From the NCBI GenBank assembly GCA_946221045.1, contig CAMIIY010000124.1, forward strand, positions 1 through 6,384: a stretch of DNA of 6,384 bases. Reading direction: 5' to 3'. Position 1 is the stretch's first letter, and each line of letters opens with the position of its first letter. Source of the stretch: an uncultured Oceanospirillaceae bacterium. Lineage in GTDB: Bacteria; Pseudomonadota; Gammaproteobacteria; Pseudomonadales; Balneatricaceae. A model generated the notes under the pieces. That model made no database searches. It had not been told where the DNA came from and worked only from the letters and a program-made list of their open reading frames with translations. Positions 1-5,639 of the stretch are shown in pieces. The position numbers were made by a program, and so were the translations under genes.

Positions 1-177
1 AGACTCCATCGCACATGATCGAAAAGGGTGTTGCAATGATTGCTTGAATCTACAATCGCTTATCTAAGGTTAGCGGTAGCTGAATAAAACACTTAAATGG
101 TTTTTATTGTCGGTTGGAAACTTTTAATCTGCAGCGCCAGACGGCACAATCTGTAACCCGGTCAATGGGAGGATTTT
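1..177. promoter_or_regulatory. Upstream region of the mioC-like gene
   Basis: No gene is supported in these 177 bases. The stretch is AT-rich and probably holds the promoter of the flavodoxin gene, but I found no convincing -35/-10 pair: TTGCAA at 31-36 and TACAAT at 51-56 are only 14 bases apart, too close for sigma-70. Seen directly are an 11-base palindrome GCAATGATTGC (33-43), an AT-only inverted repeat with 7-base arms (AATAAAA 83-89, TTTTATT 102-108), and a segment at 49-69 that resembles one upstream of the CBS gene. No tRNA or rho-independent terminator was seen. The upstream gene lies outside the window. Confidence 0.4.
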
Positions 178-624
178 ATGGCGAATATCAAGGTGTTGGT
201 GGGGACAGTCTATGGTAATGCAGAAGAGGTTGCTCAGAACTGCGCCGATCAGCTTAAGCAGGCAGGTCATCAGGTTTCGTTTCACCCCCGGCCTGAGCTG
301 AATACCCTGTTGGCAGACGATACAGAGGTCTTGTTATTTTGCTCATCGACCACGGGGCAGGGCGAGCTGCCGGATGAAATGCTGCACTTGTATGTACAGC
401 TGCGAGAAAGTTGTCCTCCGCTGCCGCATATTCGTTATGGGCTGATTGGTCTGGGTGACAGCGGCTATGAAGAGTTTGCCGGTGGCCCGAAAATGCTCAA
501 TGAGCTGTTGTTTGAACTGCAACTGAAGTGCGTAGGACTGCCTTTGTATATTGATGCCTGTGAAACCATGGATCCGGTAGCTGAAGCGCTTAACTGGCTG
601 GAAGAGTGGCAGGCTCAGTTATGA
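178..624 (+). CDS. mioC: MioC-like flavodoxin domain protein
   Basis: This is a short-chain flavodoxin of 148 residues, the usual size for MioC, expected to bind FMN and act as a soluble cytoplasmic electron carrier. E. coli MioC is reported to support biotin synthase activity; the physiological partner here is unknown. Visible features are the N-terminal strand and phosphate-binding loop (GTVYGNAEE, residues 9-17), the first flavin loop (SSTTGQGELPD, 56-66) and the second flavin loop (GLGDSGYEEFAGG, 91-103). All three sit where E. coli MioC has its equivalents. The ATG is preceded by GGGAGGA at 167-173, well spaced, so the start is secure. The gene stands alone on its strand and its last 10 bases overlap the 3' end of the convergent alkB-like gene. 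Other short flavodoxins (for example YqcA-like) cannot be excluded from sequence alone, so the symbol is tentative. Confidence 0.85.
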   Translation: MANIKVLVGTVYGNAEEVAQNCADQLKQAGHQVSFHPRPELNTLLADDTEVLLFCSSTTGQGELPDEMLHLYVQLRESCPPLPHIRYGLIGLGDSGYEEFAGGPKMLNELLFELQLKCVGLPLYIDACETMDPVAEALNWLEEWQAQL

Positions 625-1235
625 TCTGTTGGGTCAGGTCGGGTAATGATCTGACGAAAAGTCAGGTTGATGCGTGGTGTTTGGCTACGGGGGTTTTTTG
701 GCAGGCTGTGTTGCCAGTGTCGCTGCATTCCCGGCCCCATCCAAAGCAGAGAGCCGTGGACTAAATTCAGCTTTACAGAGCGCTCTCCCTTGTTTCTTTT
801 TTTGCGTCGCAGCATAAAGGTGCGCTCTGCACCCAGGGAAAGACTGGCAATCACCGGGTCTGCCCCCAACTCAGGCTCGTCATCACTGTGCCAACCCATA
901 CTGTCACTGCCATGGCGGTACAGATTAAGTAATACCGCATTAAAGCGGGTACCGGTATGTTGCTCAATACGGGACACCAGGTCTTGCACTGCCGGGTGCC
1001 AGGCTTCTGTCAGTAGTGTTTTGCCCGAGTAGCGGTATTTTACGCCGGGGTCAGCCATAAAGGCCTGCAATCTGGGAATCACCCGTTTTTTTCCGAAGAG
1101 GGTTATCGTCCCCTGTTGCCAGTTGACCTCCCGGATCAGAAGGTCAAACAAGTTGCCTGCTTCTGCTGCGGTGAGAAACCGCGGATCCAACCAGAGTTCA
1201 CCTGGATTCAGGTGCAGGGTATCGATAACGCTCAT
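615..1235 (-). CDS. AlkB-family 2-oxoglutarate/Fe(II) dioxygenase (ALKBH2/3-like)
   Basis: This 206-residue protein is expected to remove alkyl groups such as 1-methyladenine and 3-methylcytosine from nucleic acids by oxidative demethylation, using Fe(II), 2-oxoglutarate and O2 and releasing formaldehyde. The iron ligands are visible as His116 and Asp118 in MGWHSDDE, and as His176 in HWQHSLPK. The 2-oxoglutarate-binding arginines are R188 and R194 in PRINLTFR. NLYRHGSDSMGWHSDDE and HWQHSLP resemble human ALKBH2/ALKBH3 more than E. coli AlkB, as is common for bacterial proteins of this subgroup. A basic stretch (RRKKRNKGER, 143-152) could contact nucleic acid. The start codon overlaps the stop of the upstream pyrophosphokinase gene as ATGA, and no strong Shine-Dalgarno is visible, so translation probably depends on coupling. 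It is the last gene of a three-gene operon. Substrate preference (DNA, RNA or both) cannot be read from the sequence. Confidence 0.92.
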   Translation of the reverse strand: MSVIDTLHLNPGELWLDPRFLTAAEAGNLFDLLIREVNWQQGTITLFGKKRVIPRLQAFMADPGVKYRYSGKTLLTEAWHPAVQDLVSRIEQHTGTRFNAVLLNLYRHGSDSMGWHSDDEPELGADPVIASLSLGAERTFMLRRKKRNKGERSVKLNLVHGSLLWMGPGMQRHWQHSLPKNPRSQTPRINLTFRQIITRPDPTDHN

Positions 1236-2116
1236 AGCAGTGCGAGGACTGCATCGGCAATAGCCGGAGTCATTGTAATTCGGTTAGACGGGTGCGGCAC
1301 ACAGTCACAGGTGAGCACCTCGGCCTGTTGCTGTAACTGGCGATAGGCATCCCCGGCAAATAAACCATGTACGGCAATGCAGATGGCGTTGGGCAATGCC
1401 ATCTGTTGAAGCTGAGCCAGTGTCATCAGCAGGGTTTTGCCGCTGGAGATAATGTCATCTACCAGTACCGGCGTATGCTGCCTGAAATCTGCAAAATCGA
1501 TGGGTGAAACAGCGACCTCGTAGTCACCATAACGCGTCTTGTTGAGAATCTGATAGGGTGCACCTGCCCGTGTGGCGACATCTGCGACCCACTGTTCGCT
1601 TTCGCTATCCGGGCCGATCAGCAGGGGGTTCTGAACTGACGCCAGAATCCATTGGGCAATGACCGGTGCGGCTGCCACTACGGTCGATTGAAGGGTATAG
1701 ATTTCATCCAGGCTGTGATAACGGTGCAGATGAGGGTCTACGGTGACCAGCCAGTCAAAATACGTGGACAGCAGTTGTGCAAAATGCCGTGACGTCACCA
1801 CCTCGCCCGGCTGGAAGGCTTTATCCTGTCGCATGTAGGGAAGATAGGGTACAACCAGTCCAACCCGTTTGGCTCCTTGTTCACGAACGGCCTTTGCAAG
1901 AAAGATCAGCTCAAGCAGTTTGGCGTTCGGGTGATCCAGATGCACACAGAGAATAACGCTCTTCTGAGTACAGTCAGTCAGTACCCTGAGATAGTGTTCA
2001 CCGTCAGGGAATATCCGGTGCTCCAGGCCCCCTTGCTCAATTCCCATGATCTGGCTGAGATGATTGGCAAGCGCATCGGCCTCCAGTGAAAAAATCAGGG
2101 CATTGTCAGTGTTCAT
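1232..2116 (-). CDS. Ribose-phosphate pyrophosphokinase family protein (divergent)
   Basis: This 294-residue protein belongs to the PRPP synthetase family, which transfers pyrophosphate from ATP to ribose 5-phosphate to give PRPP for nucleotide, His and Trp synthesis. It is shorter than the usual ~315 residues. Family marks are FPDGEHYLR (36-44; canonical FSDGE), the ATP-site motif RQDKAF (96-101), DPHLHR (127-132), GPDSESEQW (168-176, where canonical enzymes have SPDxGG), the KxR flexible-loop pair K193/R195, and the PRPP loop VLVDDIISSGKT (217-228; archaeal enzymes have DDIISTGGT). The changes set it apart from the housekeeping Prs, which is presumably encoded elsewhere. The ATG has GGAG just upstream, inside the 3' end of the phosphorylase gene. 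It overlaps that gene by 11 bases and the alkB-like gene by 4. Catalysis of true PRPP synthesis is likely but unproven; a different sugar phosphate or nucleotide donor is possible. Confidence 0.87.
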   Translation of the reverse strand: MNTDNALIFSLEADALANHLSQIMGIEQGGLEHRIFPDGEHYLRVLTDCTQKSVILCVHLDHPNAKLLELIFLAKAVREQGAKRVGLVVPYLPYMRQDKAFQPGEVVTSRHFAQLLSTYFDWLVTVDPHLHRYHSLDEIYTLQSTVVAAAPVIAQWILASVQNPLLIGPDSESEQWVADVATRAGAPYQILNKTRYGDYEVAVSPIDFADFRQHTPVLVDDIISSGKTLLMTLAQLQQMALPNAICIAVHGLFAGDAYRQLQQQAEVLTCDCVPHPSNRITMTPAIADAVLALL

Positions 2117-3629
2117 TTCTCTCCAGTACGATTACTTCCGGATGGTCTTCTAAGAACTCAACGGCATAATTCAGTTCCCCGGCGCTGTCAGCATGCAGGG
2201 TCAGCAAGGGTTGATGGTTATCGAGTGTATCCCCCACTTTACAGTGCAGGTCAACGCCGGCTGCCGGAGACGCCGGTGCACCGGCTAGTTTTGCAACCTT
2301 GGCCAGTAAACGGTTATCAAAGGCGAGCACCTTGCCGCCGCCATTGACCAGATATTCATAGCGGTAGGGGGCAACCGGTGGAATTTTGAGCCCTCCCTGT
2401 GCTGTGCAGATGGCCTGAAATTTCTGCCAGGCGGCACCGGACTGCAGAATGTCAATTGCCTGCTGTTTGCCGCCGCCAGGGGAGGCAGAACCGGCCATTT
2501 CTAACATGGCACCTGCCACCGTGGCTGCGCGCTGGAAAAGGTCCGCTGGCATAGCTGGATCATTTTGCAATACCTGTAAGATATCCCGGGCCTCCAGCGC
2601 CGGACCAATGCCGCGTCCTACGGGTTGACTGCCATCGCTGAGCATAATCGAAAGATTCAGGCCGAGTGTCCGGGCAACATTGCGGAAACTGTTTGCTAGC
2701 TGTTCAGCGGCAGCCTGGCTGCGCACTTTTGCTGAAGGGCCCACCGGAATATCAATCAGCACATGGGTGGCACCGGCGGCAATTTTTTTCGACAGTACTG
2801 AGGCGATCAGTTGACCTTCACTGTCGATATCCAGCGCACGCTCCACCTGTATCAGCAGGTCATCAGAGGGTGAGAGTCTGACCGAACCGCCCCAGGCGAG
2901 ACAGCCGCCTTCCTGTTTGACCACACGGCGCATGGCTTTTAAGGACAGGCTGACTTCAGTCAGGGTTTCCATGGTATCGGCGGTGCCAGCAGGGGAGGTA
3001 ATGGCGCGGGAGGAGGTTTTCGGCATGGTCAGCCCTGCCGCACAAAGAATCGGTACCACAATCGGTGTGGTACGGTTGCCGGGCAGCCCGCCAACGCAGT
3101 GTTTATCCACCACCATGGCCTGATCCCATTGAATACGATTGCCTGACTTGACCATCGCTTCAGTCAGGGCGGTCACTTCATCAATATTCAGGTGGTCGCC
3201 GCTGCAAGCTGTGATAAAGGCTGCCAGATGCACATCCGCATAACGTCCGGCAACAATATCAGAGATGATCTCTGACAACTGAGCCGGACTGAGTGTCTTG
3301 CCATACACTTTGCCGCGTATGTAGCCAATAGACTGAACAGGACGGGGGTGTGACAACCAGACCTCGGCCCGTTCTTTGAGTTCGAGGTGATGCCAGGCGG
3401 ATTCTGAAAAACCGACACAGCCTGGTTGTAACAGGTCGCCTGATACCGTGTTCAGGGTGGCAATCAGATGATGATGCTGGGTTCTGACCAGAATCCGTGA
3501 ACGAGCGGCAAACCCCTCGGAGCGGCAGACCGGGCTGTCATCGCGCAGATAAATGGTGGGTTCCTGATGGGTATCTATGCCCAGTCGGCAGGCATGCAAA
3601 GCAATCGCACGTTCGGGTACAAAATTCAT
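2106..3629 (-). CDS. Putative thymidine phosphorylase type 2 / AMP phosphorylase-like
   Basis: This 507-residue protein belongs to the thymidine/pyrimidine-nucleoside phosphorylase family (glycosyltransferase family 3 fold), which cleaves the N-glycosidic bond with phosphate to give a base and a sugar 1-phosphate. It has about 85 extra N-terminal residues compared with DeoA (~440), as archaeal AMP phosphorylases do. The phosphate-site segment is DKHCVGGLPGNRTTP (175-189) and the second signature is SSRAITSPAGTADTME (206-221). These match the archaeal-type pattern, not the E. coli DKHSTGGVGD and SGRGLGHTGGTLDK patterns. SDGSQPVGRGIGPALEA (331-347) and a C-terminal alpha/beta region (roughly 420-507) complete the fold. 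Proteobacterial members are commonly annotated as putative thymidine phosphorylase; acting on a nucleoside monophosphate to give ribose 1,5-bisphosphate is an inference. The ATG has AAGGGG at 3640-3635, five bases upstream. It is the first gene of the leftward operon and overlaps the next gene by 11 bases. Confidence 0.9.
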   Translation of the reverse strand: MNFVPERAIALHACRLGIDTHQEPTIYLRDDSPVCRSEGFAARSRILVRTQHHHLIATLNTVSGDLLQPGCVGFSESAWHHLELKERAEVWLSHPRPVQSIGYIRGKVYGKTLSPAQLSEIISDIVAGRYADVHLAAFITACSGDHLNIDEVTALTEAMVKSGNRIQWDQAMVVDKHCVGGLPGNRTTPIVVPILCAAGLTMPKTSSRAITSPAGTADTMETLTEVSLSLKAMRRVVKQEGGCLAWGGSVRLSPSDDLLIQVERALDIDSEGQLIASVLSKKIAAGATHVLIDIPVGPSAKVRSQAAAEQLANSFRNVARTLGLNLSIMLSDGSQPVGRGIGPALEARDILQVLQNDPAMPADLFQRAATVAGAMLEMAGSASPGGGKQQAIDILQSGAAWQKFQAICTAQGGLKIPPVAPYRYEYLVNGGGKVLAFDNRLLAKVAKLAGAPASPAAGVDLHCKVGDTLDNHQPLLTLHADSAGELNYAVEFLEDHPEVIVLERNEH

Positions 3630-3634
3630 GCTAA

Positions 3635-3640
3635 CCCCTT
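3635..3640 (-). promoter_or_regulatory. Shine-Dalgarno of the phosphorylase gene
   Basis: On the minus strand this reads AAGGGG, five bases before the ATG at 3629. It fixes the start of the first gene of the leftward operon. Confidence 0.7.
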
Positions 3641-3655
3641 ATTTTTATTACCTTC

Positions 3656-3684
3656 AGTGAAATCCCAGACCCCAATAAAGTCAA
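3656..3684 (-). promoter_or_regulatory. Possible sigma-70 promoter for the leftward operon
   Basis: On the minus strand TTGACT (3684-3679) is a good -35 match. The hexamer 17 bases further on, TTCACT (3661-3656), is a weak -10 with only three matches to consensus. Transcription from here would give a leader of roughly 20-25 bases containing the AAGGGG ribosome site. The location in the divergent intergenic region is right, but the -10 is poor, so activator dependence or another promoter is possible. Confidence 0.3.
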
Positions 3685-3688
3685 GCGG

Positions 3689-3714
3689 CTACTGCTCTGC
3701 TAAAGTAACAGTAG
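3689..3714. repeat. Inverted repeat in the divergent intergenic region
   Basis: CTACTG (3689-3694) and CAGTAG (3709-3714) are perfect 6-base inverted arms separated by 14 bases, about two helical turns centre to centre. The pair lies between the divergent phosphorylase operon and phhB and just upstream of the phhB ribosome site. It could be an operator for a dimeric regulator of either direction. A 6-base repeat may also occur by chance. Confidence 0.3.
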
Positions 3715-3725
3715 TGGGTTAAAGC

Positions 3726-3730
3726 GAGGA
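3726..3730 (+). promoter_or_regulatory. Shine-Dalgarno deciding the GTG start of phhB
   Basis: GAGGA lies six bases before the GTG at 3737. No in-frame ATG occurs near the expected N-terminus, and the GTG start places the family's N-terminal CEAC segment correctly, so the non-ATG start is well supported. Confidence 0.7.
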
Positions 3731-3736
3731 AAAGTT

Positions 3737-4078
3737 GTGTTAAATCAAGAACAGTGCGAAGCCTGTCGCGTGGGCGCACCAAAAGTTACTGAAGCTGAAG
3801 CCGGTCAGTTGCTCAGCGAAATACCGGACTGGCATATCGAAAGCGCAGACGGCATCTCTCAGCTGAAGCGAACCTACACATTCAAAAATTTTGCTGCCGC
3901 GCTGGCGTTTACCAACCAGGTGGGGGCGCTGGCAGAAGCAGAACAGCACCATCCGGATATTCTGACTGCCTGGGGCAGGGTGGAGCTGGTGTGGTATACC
4001 CATAAAATAGGTGGCCTGCACCGGAATGATTTTATTTGTGCAGCACGTTCTGATCAGCTGTATTCAGCGGCAATTTGA
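3737..4078 (+). CDS. phhB: Pterin-4a-carbinolamine dehydratase
   Basis: This 113-residue cytoplasmic enzyme dehydrates 4a-hydroxytetrahydrobiopterin (or the folate-type equivalent) to the quinonoid dihydropterin, so that the cofactor of phenylalanine hydroxylase can be recycled. The active-site motif EQHHPD is at 69-74 with His71 and His72, the third conserved histidine is His89 in [13 protein letters not shown] (86-98), and the C-terminal DFICAARSD segment is typical. Over its whole length it closely resembles Pseudomonas PhhB, including the N-terminal [11 protein letters not shown] (5-15) with its two cysteines. Length is normal for the family. Translation starts at GTG behind GAGGA. No phenylalanine hydroxylase (phhA) is present in the window, so either phhA lies elsewhere or the enzyme serves another pterin role, such as the molybdopterin or folate link suggested for stand-alone members. 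It is followed 98 bases later by purU on the same strand. Confidence 0.95.
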   Translation: MLNQEQCEACRVGAPKVTEAEAGQLLSEIPDWHIESADGISQLKRTYTFKNFAAALAFTNQVGALAEAEQHHPDILTAWGRVELVWYTHKIGGLHRNDFICAARSDQLYSAAI

Positions 4079-4110
4079 TTCTTTGTCACTTAATTCATTT
4101 TTTCGAGCGT

Positions 4111-4138
4111 TTTCCAGCGTCAGGCATACTGCTAGAAT
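4111..4138 (+). promoter_or_regulatory. Candidate sigma-70 promoter of purU
   Basis: TTTCCA (4111-4116) and TAGAAT (4133-4138) are separated by 16 bases; the -10 matches five of six consensus positions and the -35 four of six. Transcription would begin near 4145, giving a short leader to the ATG at 4177. That would put the in-frame GTG at 4153 only about eight bases from the RNA 5' end, which argues against using it as the start. Confidence 0.45.
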
Positions 4139-4176
4139 AGCCAGCCTTATAAGTGGAATGCAGTGGGATTTTGGCA

Positions 4177-5031
4177 ATGGAACGTAGATTCAGACTGGTA
4201 CTGGCATGCCCTGACCGGGTGGGCATTGTGGCAATGGTGAGTAATTTTATCTCCAGCCACGGGGGCTCCATCGCCGATGCGAACCAGCACAGTGATACGT
4301 CAACCGGCTGGTTTTTTATGCGGGTTGAAATCAGTGCCAGTACGCTGCCTTTTTCTCTGGATGAGCTACGCAGTGCATTTGCGCCCATCGCCCAGTCATT
4401 CAATATGGACTGGGAGATTACCGACTCAGGCCGGCCTAAAAAAGTGGTGCTGATGGCCAGTCGGGAATCGCATTGCCTGGCTGATCTGCTGTATCGGTAT
4501 CATGAAAAAGAGCTCGACTGCGAGATTCCCTGCGTGATCTCCAACCATGATGTGCTGCGCAGTATGGTGGAATGGCACAATATCCCGTTTATCCATGTGC
4601 CGGTTGATCGCGACGACAAGCAACCGCATTTTGATCGGGTCAGTCAGTTGATTCGCGAATATGAAGCGGATGTTGTGGTGCTGGCGCGTTACATGCAGAT
4701 TCTGCCAGAGGATATCTGTGCCAGCTATGCTCATCGCATCATTAATATTCATCACAGCTTTCTGCCATCCTTTGCCGGTGCCAAACCTTACCATCAGGCC
4801 CACGAGCGGGGTGTAAAGCTGATTGGTGCGACCTGCCATTATGTGACGGAAGATCTGGATGCCGGTCCGATCATTGATCAGGATGTGATTCGTATCAGTC
4901 ACCGTGACCGGCCTGAAGACATGGTACGTCTGGGACGCGATGTTGAAAAAGCGGTCTTGGCGCGTGGATTGCGCTGGCATCTGGAAGACCGGATTCTGGT
5001 ACAGGGCAACAAAACCGTCGTATTTAATTGA
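4177..5031 (+). CDS. purU: Formyltetrahydrofolate deformylase
   Basis: PurU hydrolyses 10-formyl-THF to formate and THF in the cytoplasm, balancing one-carbon pools and supplying formate to PurT in purine synthesis. The 284-residue protein has an N-terminal ACT regulatory domain (about 5-80, opening FRLVLACPDRVGIVA) followed by a formyltransferase domain (about 88-266). The catalytic triad shared with PurN is visible as Asn190 and His192 in INIHHSFLPSF and Asp228 in TEDLDAGPII. The ACT domain and length separate it from PurN. An in-frame GTG at 4153 would add eight residues, but it has no Shine-Dalgarno and family members begin just before the RLV.ACPD segment, so I prefer the ATG at 4177, which has a weak TGGGA upstream. 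In E. coli PurU is controlled by glycine and methionine; whether that holds here is not visible. The neighbouring phhB also concerns a pterin cofactor. Confidence 0.96.
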   Translation: MERRFRLVLACPDRVGIVAMVSNFISSHGGSIADANQHSDTSTGWFFMRVEISASTLPFSLDELRSAFAPIAQSFNMDWEITDSGRPKKVVLMASRESHCLADLLYRYHEKELDCEIPCVISNHDVLRSMVEWHNIPFIHVPVDRDDKQPHFDRVSQLIREYEADVVVLARYMQILPEDICASYAHRIINIHHSFLPSFAGAKPYHQAHERGVKLIGATCHYVTEDLDAGPIIDQDVIRISHRDRPEDMVRLGRDVEKAVLARGLRWHLEDRILVQGNKTVVFN

Positions 5032-5161
5032 TCCCTGTGGCTGAACCTTCTACATTGGCGAAAAGACAGTGTGAAAACTGCTAAAGATCAATAACCGGCA
5101 GGCGCACTCTGTAATAGCATATCTAAGAATAAAAGGGGCTAACCCGTCGGTTATCTTCTCA

Positions 5162-5172
5162 GGCACTGTGCC
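5162..5172. repeat. Short palindrome GGCACTGTGCC
   Basis: Perfect 5-base arms flank a single T. It sits 7 bases before the Shine-Dalgarno of the CBS-domain gene. It could be a small operator half or, in RNA, a four-pair hairpin with a CUG loop next to the ribosome site. The short length makes chance occurrence quite possible. Confidence 0.25.
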
Positions 5173-5179
5173 ACGCGAT

Positions 5180-5184
5180 GGAGG
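5180..5184 (+). promoter_or_regulatory. Shine-Dalgarno deciding the CBS-gene start
   Basis: GGAGG is seven bases before the ATG at 5192. The same frame stays open from a GTG at 5168 and has another ATG at 5186, but the GTG would lie upstream of this site and the ATG at 5186 almost touches it. The start at 5192 is therefore the best choice. Confidence 0.75.
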
Positions 5185-5191
5185 AATGGGG

Positions 5192-5605
5192 ATGTTGCGA
5201 TCAGTCAAGGCTCAGGATTACATGACTCGGGATCTGGTGACGTTTAAGCCGGATACTGATCTGTTTCAGGCAATTAATATGTTACTGGAATACCGTATCA
5301 GTGGTGCTCCGGTAGTGGATGAAGAAGGCTGCCTGGTCGGTTTGATCTCCGAAGGCGACTGCCTGAAAGCGATCCTGACCCTCACGTATCATGAGGAAGA
5401 GATGGGTGGTGTGGTTGGCACCTATATGACACCACAGGTTCATACGATTCCGCATGATGCCGACATTATCCGGGTTGCAAATGAGTTTCTGCAGCATAAC
5501 CGGCGCCGTCTGCCCGTTGTTAAAGAGGGCCGCCTGATCGGTCAGATCAGCCGCCGTGATGTGCTGCGGGCGGTGGAAAAATTCGCCCAGAATAGCAAAA
5601 CGTAA
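5192..5605 (+). CDS. Two-CBS-domain protein
   Basis: This small soluble protein of 137 residues is made almost entirely of a tandem CBS pair (Bateman module), the adenine-nucleotide-sensing unit found in IMP dehydrogenase and many other proteins. CBS1 covers about 10-64 (YMTRDLVTFKPD, then GAPVVDEEGCLVGLISEGDCL) and CBS2 about 78-131 (YMTPQVHTIPHD, then RRLPVVKEGRLIGQISRRDVL). Both show the typical xMTxxxVTxxPD opening and the G.LVGLIS..D ending. Stand-alone proteins of this kind usually bind AMP, ATP or related ligands as dimers and may regulate partners, but no partner can be assigned here. A catalytic domain is absent and the protein is complete. The next gene begins 50 bases downstream on the same strand, so co-transcription with the DnaT-like gene is likely. 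Confidence 0.92.
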   Translation: MLRSVKAQDYMTRDLVTFKPDTDLFQAINMLLEYRISGAPVVDEEGCLVGLISEGDCLKAILTLTYHEEEMGGVVGTYMTPQVHTIPHDADIIRVANEFLQHNRRRLPVVKEGRLIGQISRRDVLRAVEKFAQNSKT

Positions 5606-5639
5606 TTAGAGTTCGCAGTGCTTGAAATGGTTCTGCGAC

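Larger units (their letters stand above)
5032..5191. promoter_or_regulatory. Intergenic region before the CBS-domain gene
   Basis: This 160-base gap has no gene. No clear rho-independent terminator follows purU: the best hairpin, CAGT/ACTG around a GTGAAA loop near 5070, has only four pairs and no T-run. The middle (5108-5128) resembles 49-69 upstream of mioC. A palindrome lies at 5162-5172. The region probably carries the CBS gene's own promoter, but I could not assign -35 and -10 boxes with confidence. Confidence 0.4.

Noticed and set aside
83..108. AATAAAA/TTTTATT inverted repeat as a terminator
   Set aside because: The arms are all A and T with no GC stem and no T-run after it, so a stable terminator hairpin is unlikely.
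667..1032. A 121-codon plus-strand open frame
   Set aside because: It is antisense to the AlkB-like gene, whose catalytic motifs are intact; the translation is rich in Arg, Ser and Cys, as expected from an antisense shadow.
2106..3629. Classical DeoA thymidine phosphorylase
   Set aside because: Signature segments and the N-terminal extension follow the type 2/AMP phosphorylase pattern rather than the DeoA one.
3740..4021. A 93-codon minus-strand open frame
   Set aside because: It is antisense to phhB, which has clear family motifs and a good ribosome site.
4153..4176. GTG start for purU eight codons upstream
   Set aside because: There is no Shine-Dalgarno before it, it falls almost at the predicted RNA 5' end, and the added residues precede the normal family N-terminus.
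4426..4980. A 184-codon minus-strand open frame
   Set aside because: It lies wholly antisense to the well-supported PurU formyltransferase domain, its translation resembles no family I know, and no ribosome site was evident.
4177..5031. PurN (GAR transformylase) as the identity
   Set aside because: The N-terminal ACT domain and the 284-residue length fit PurU; PurN lacks the ACT domain.
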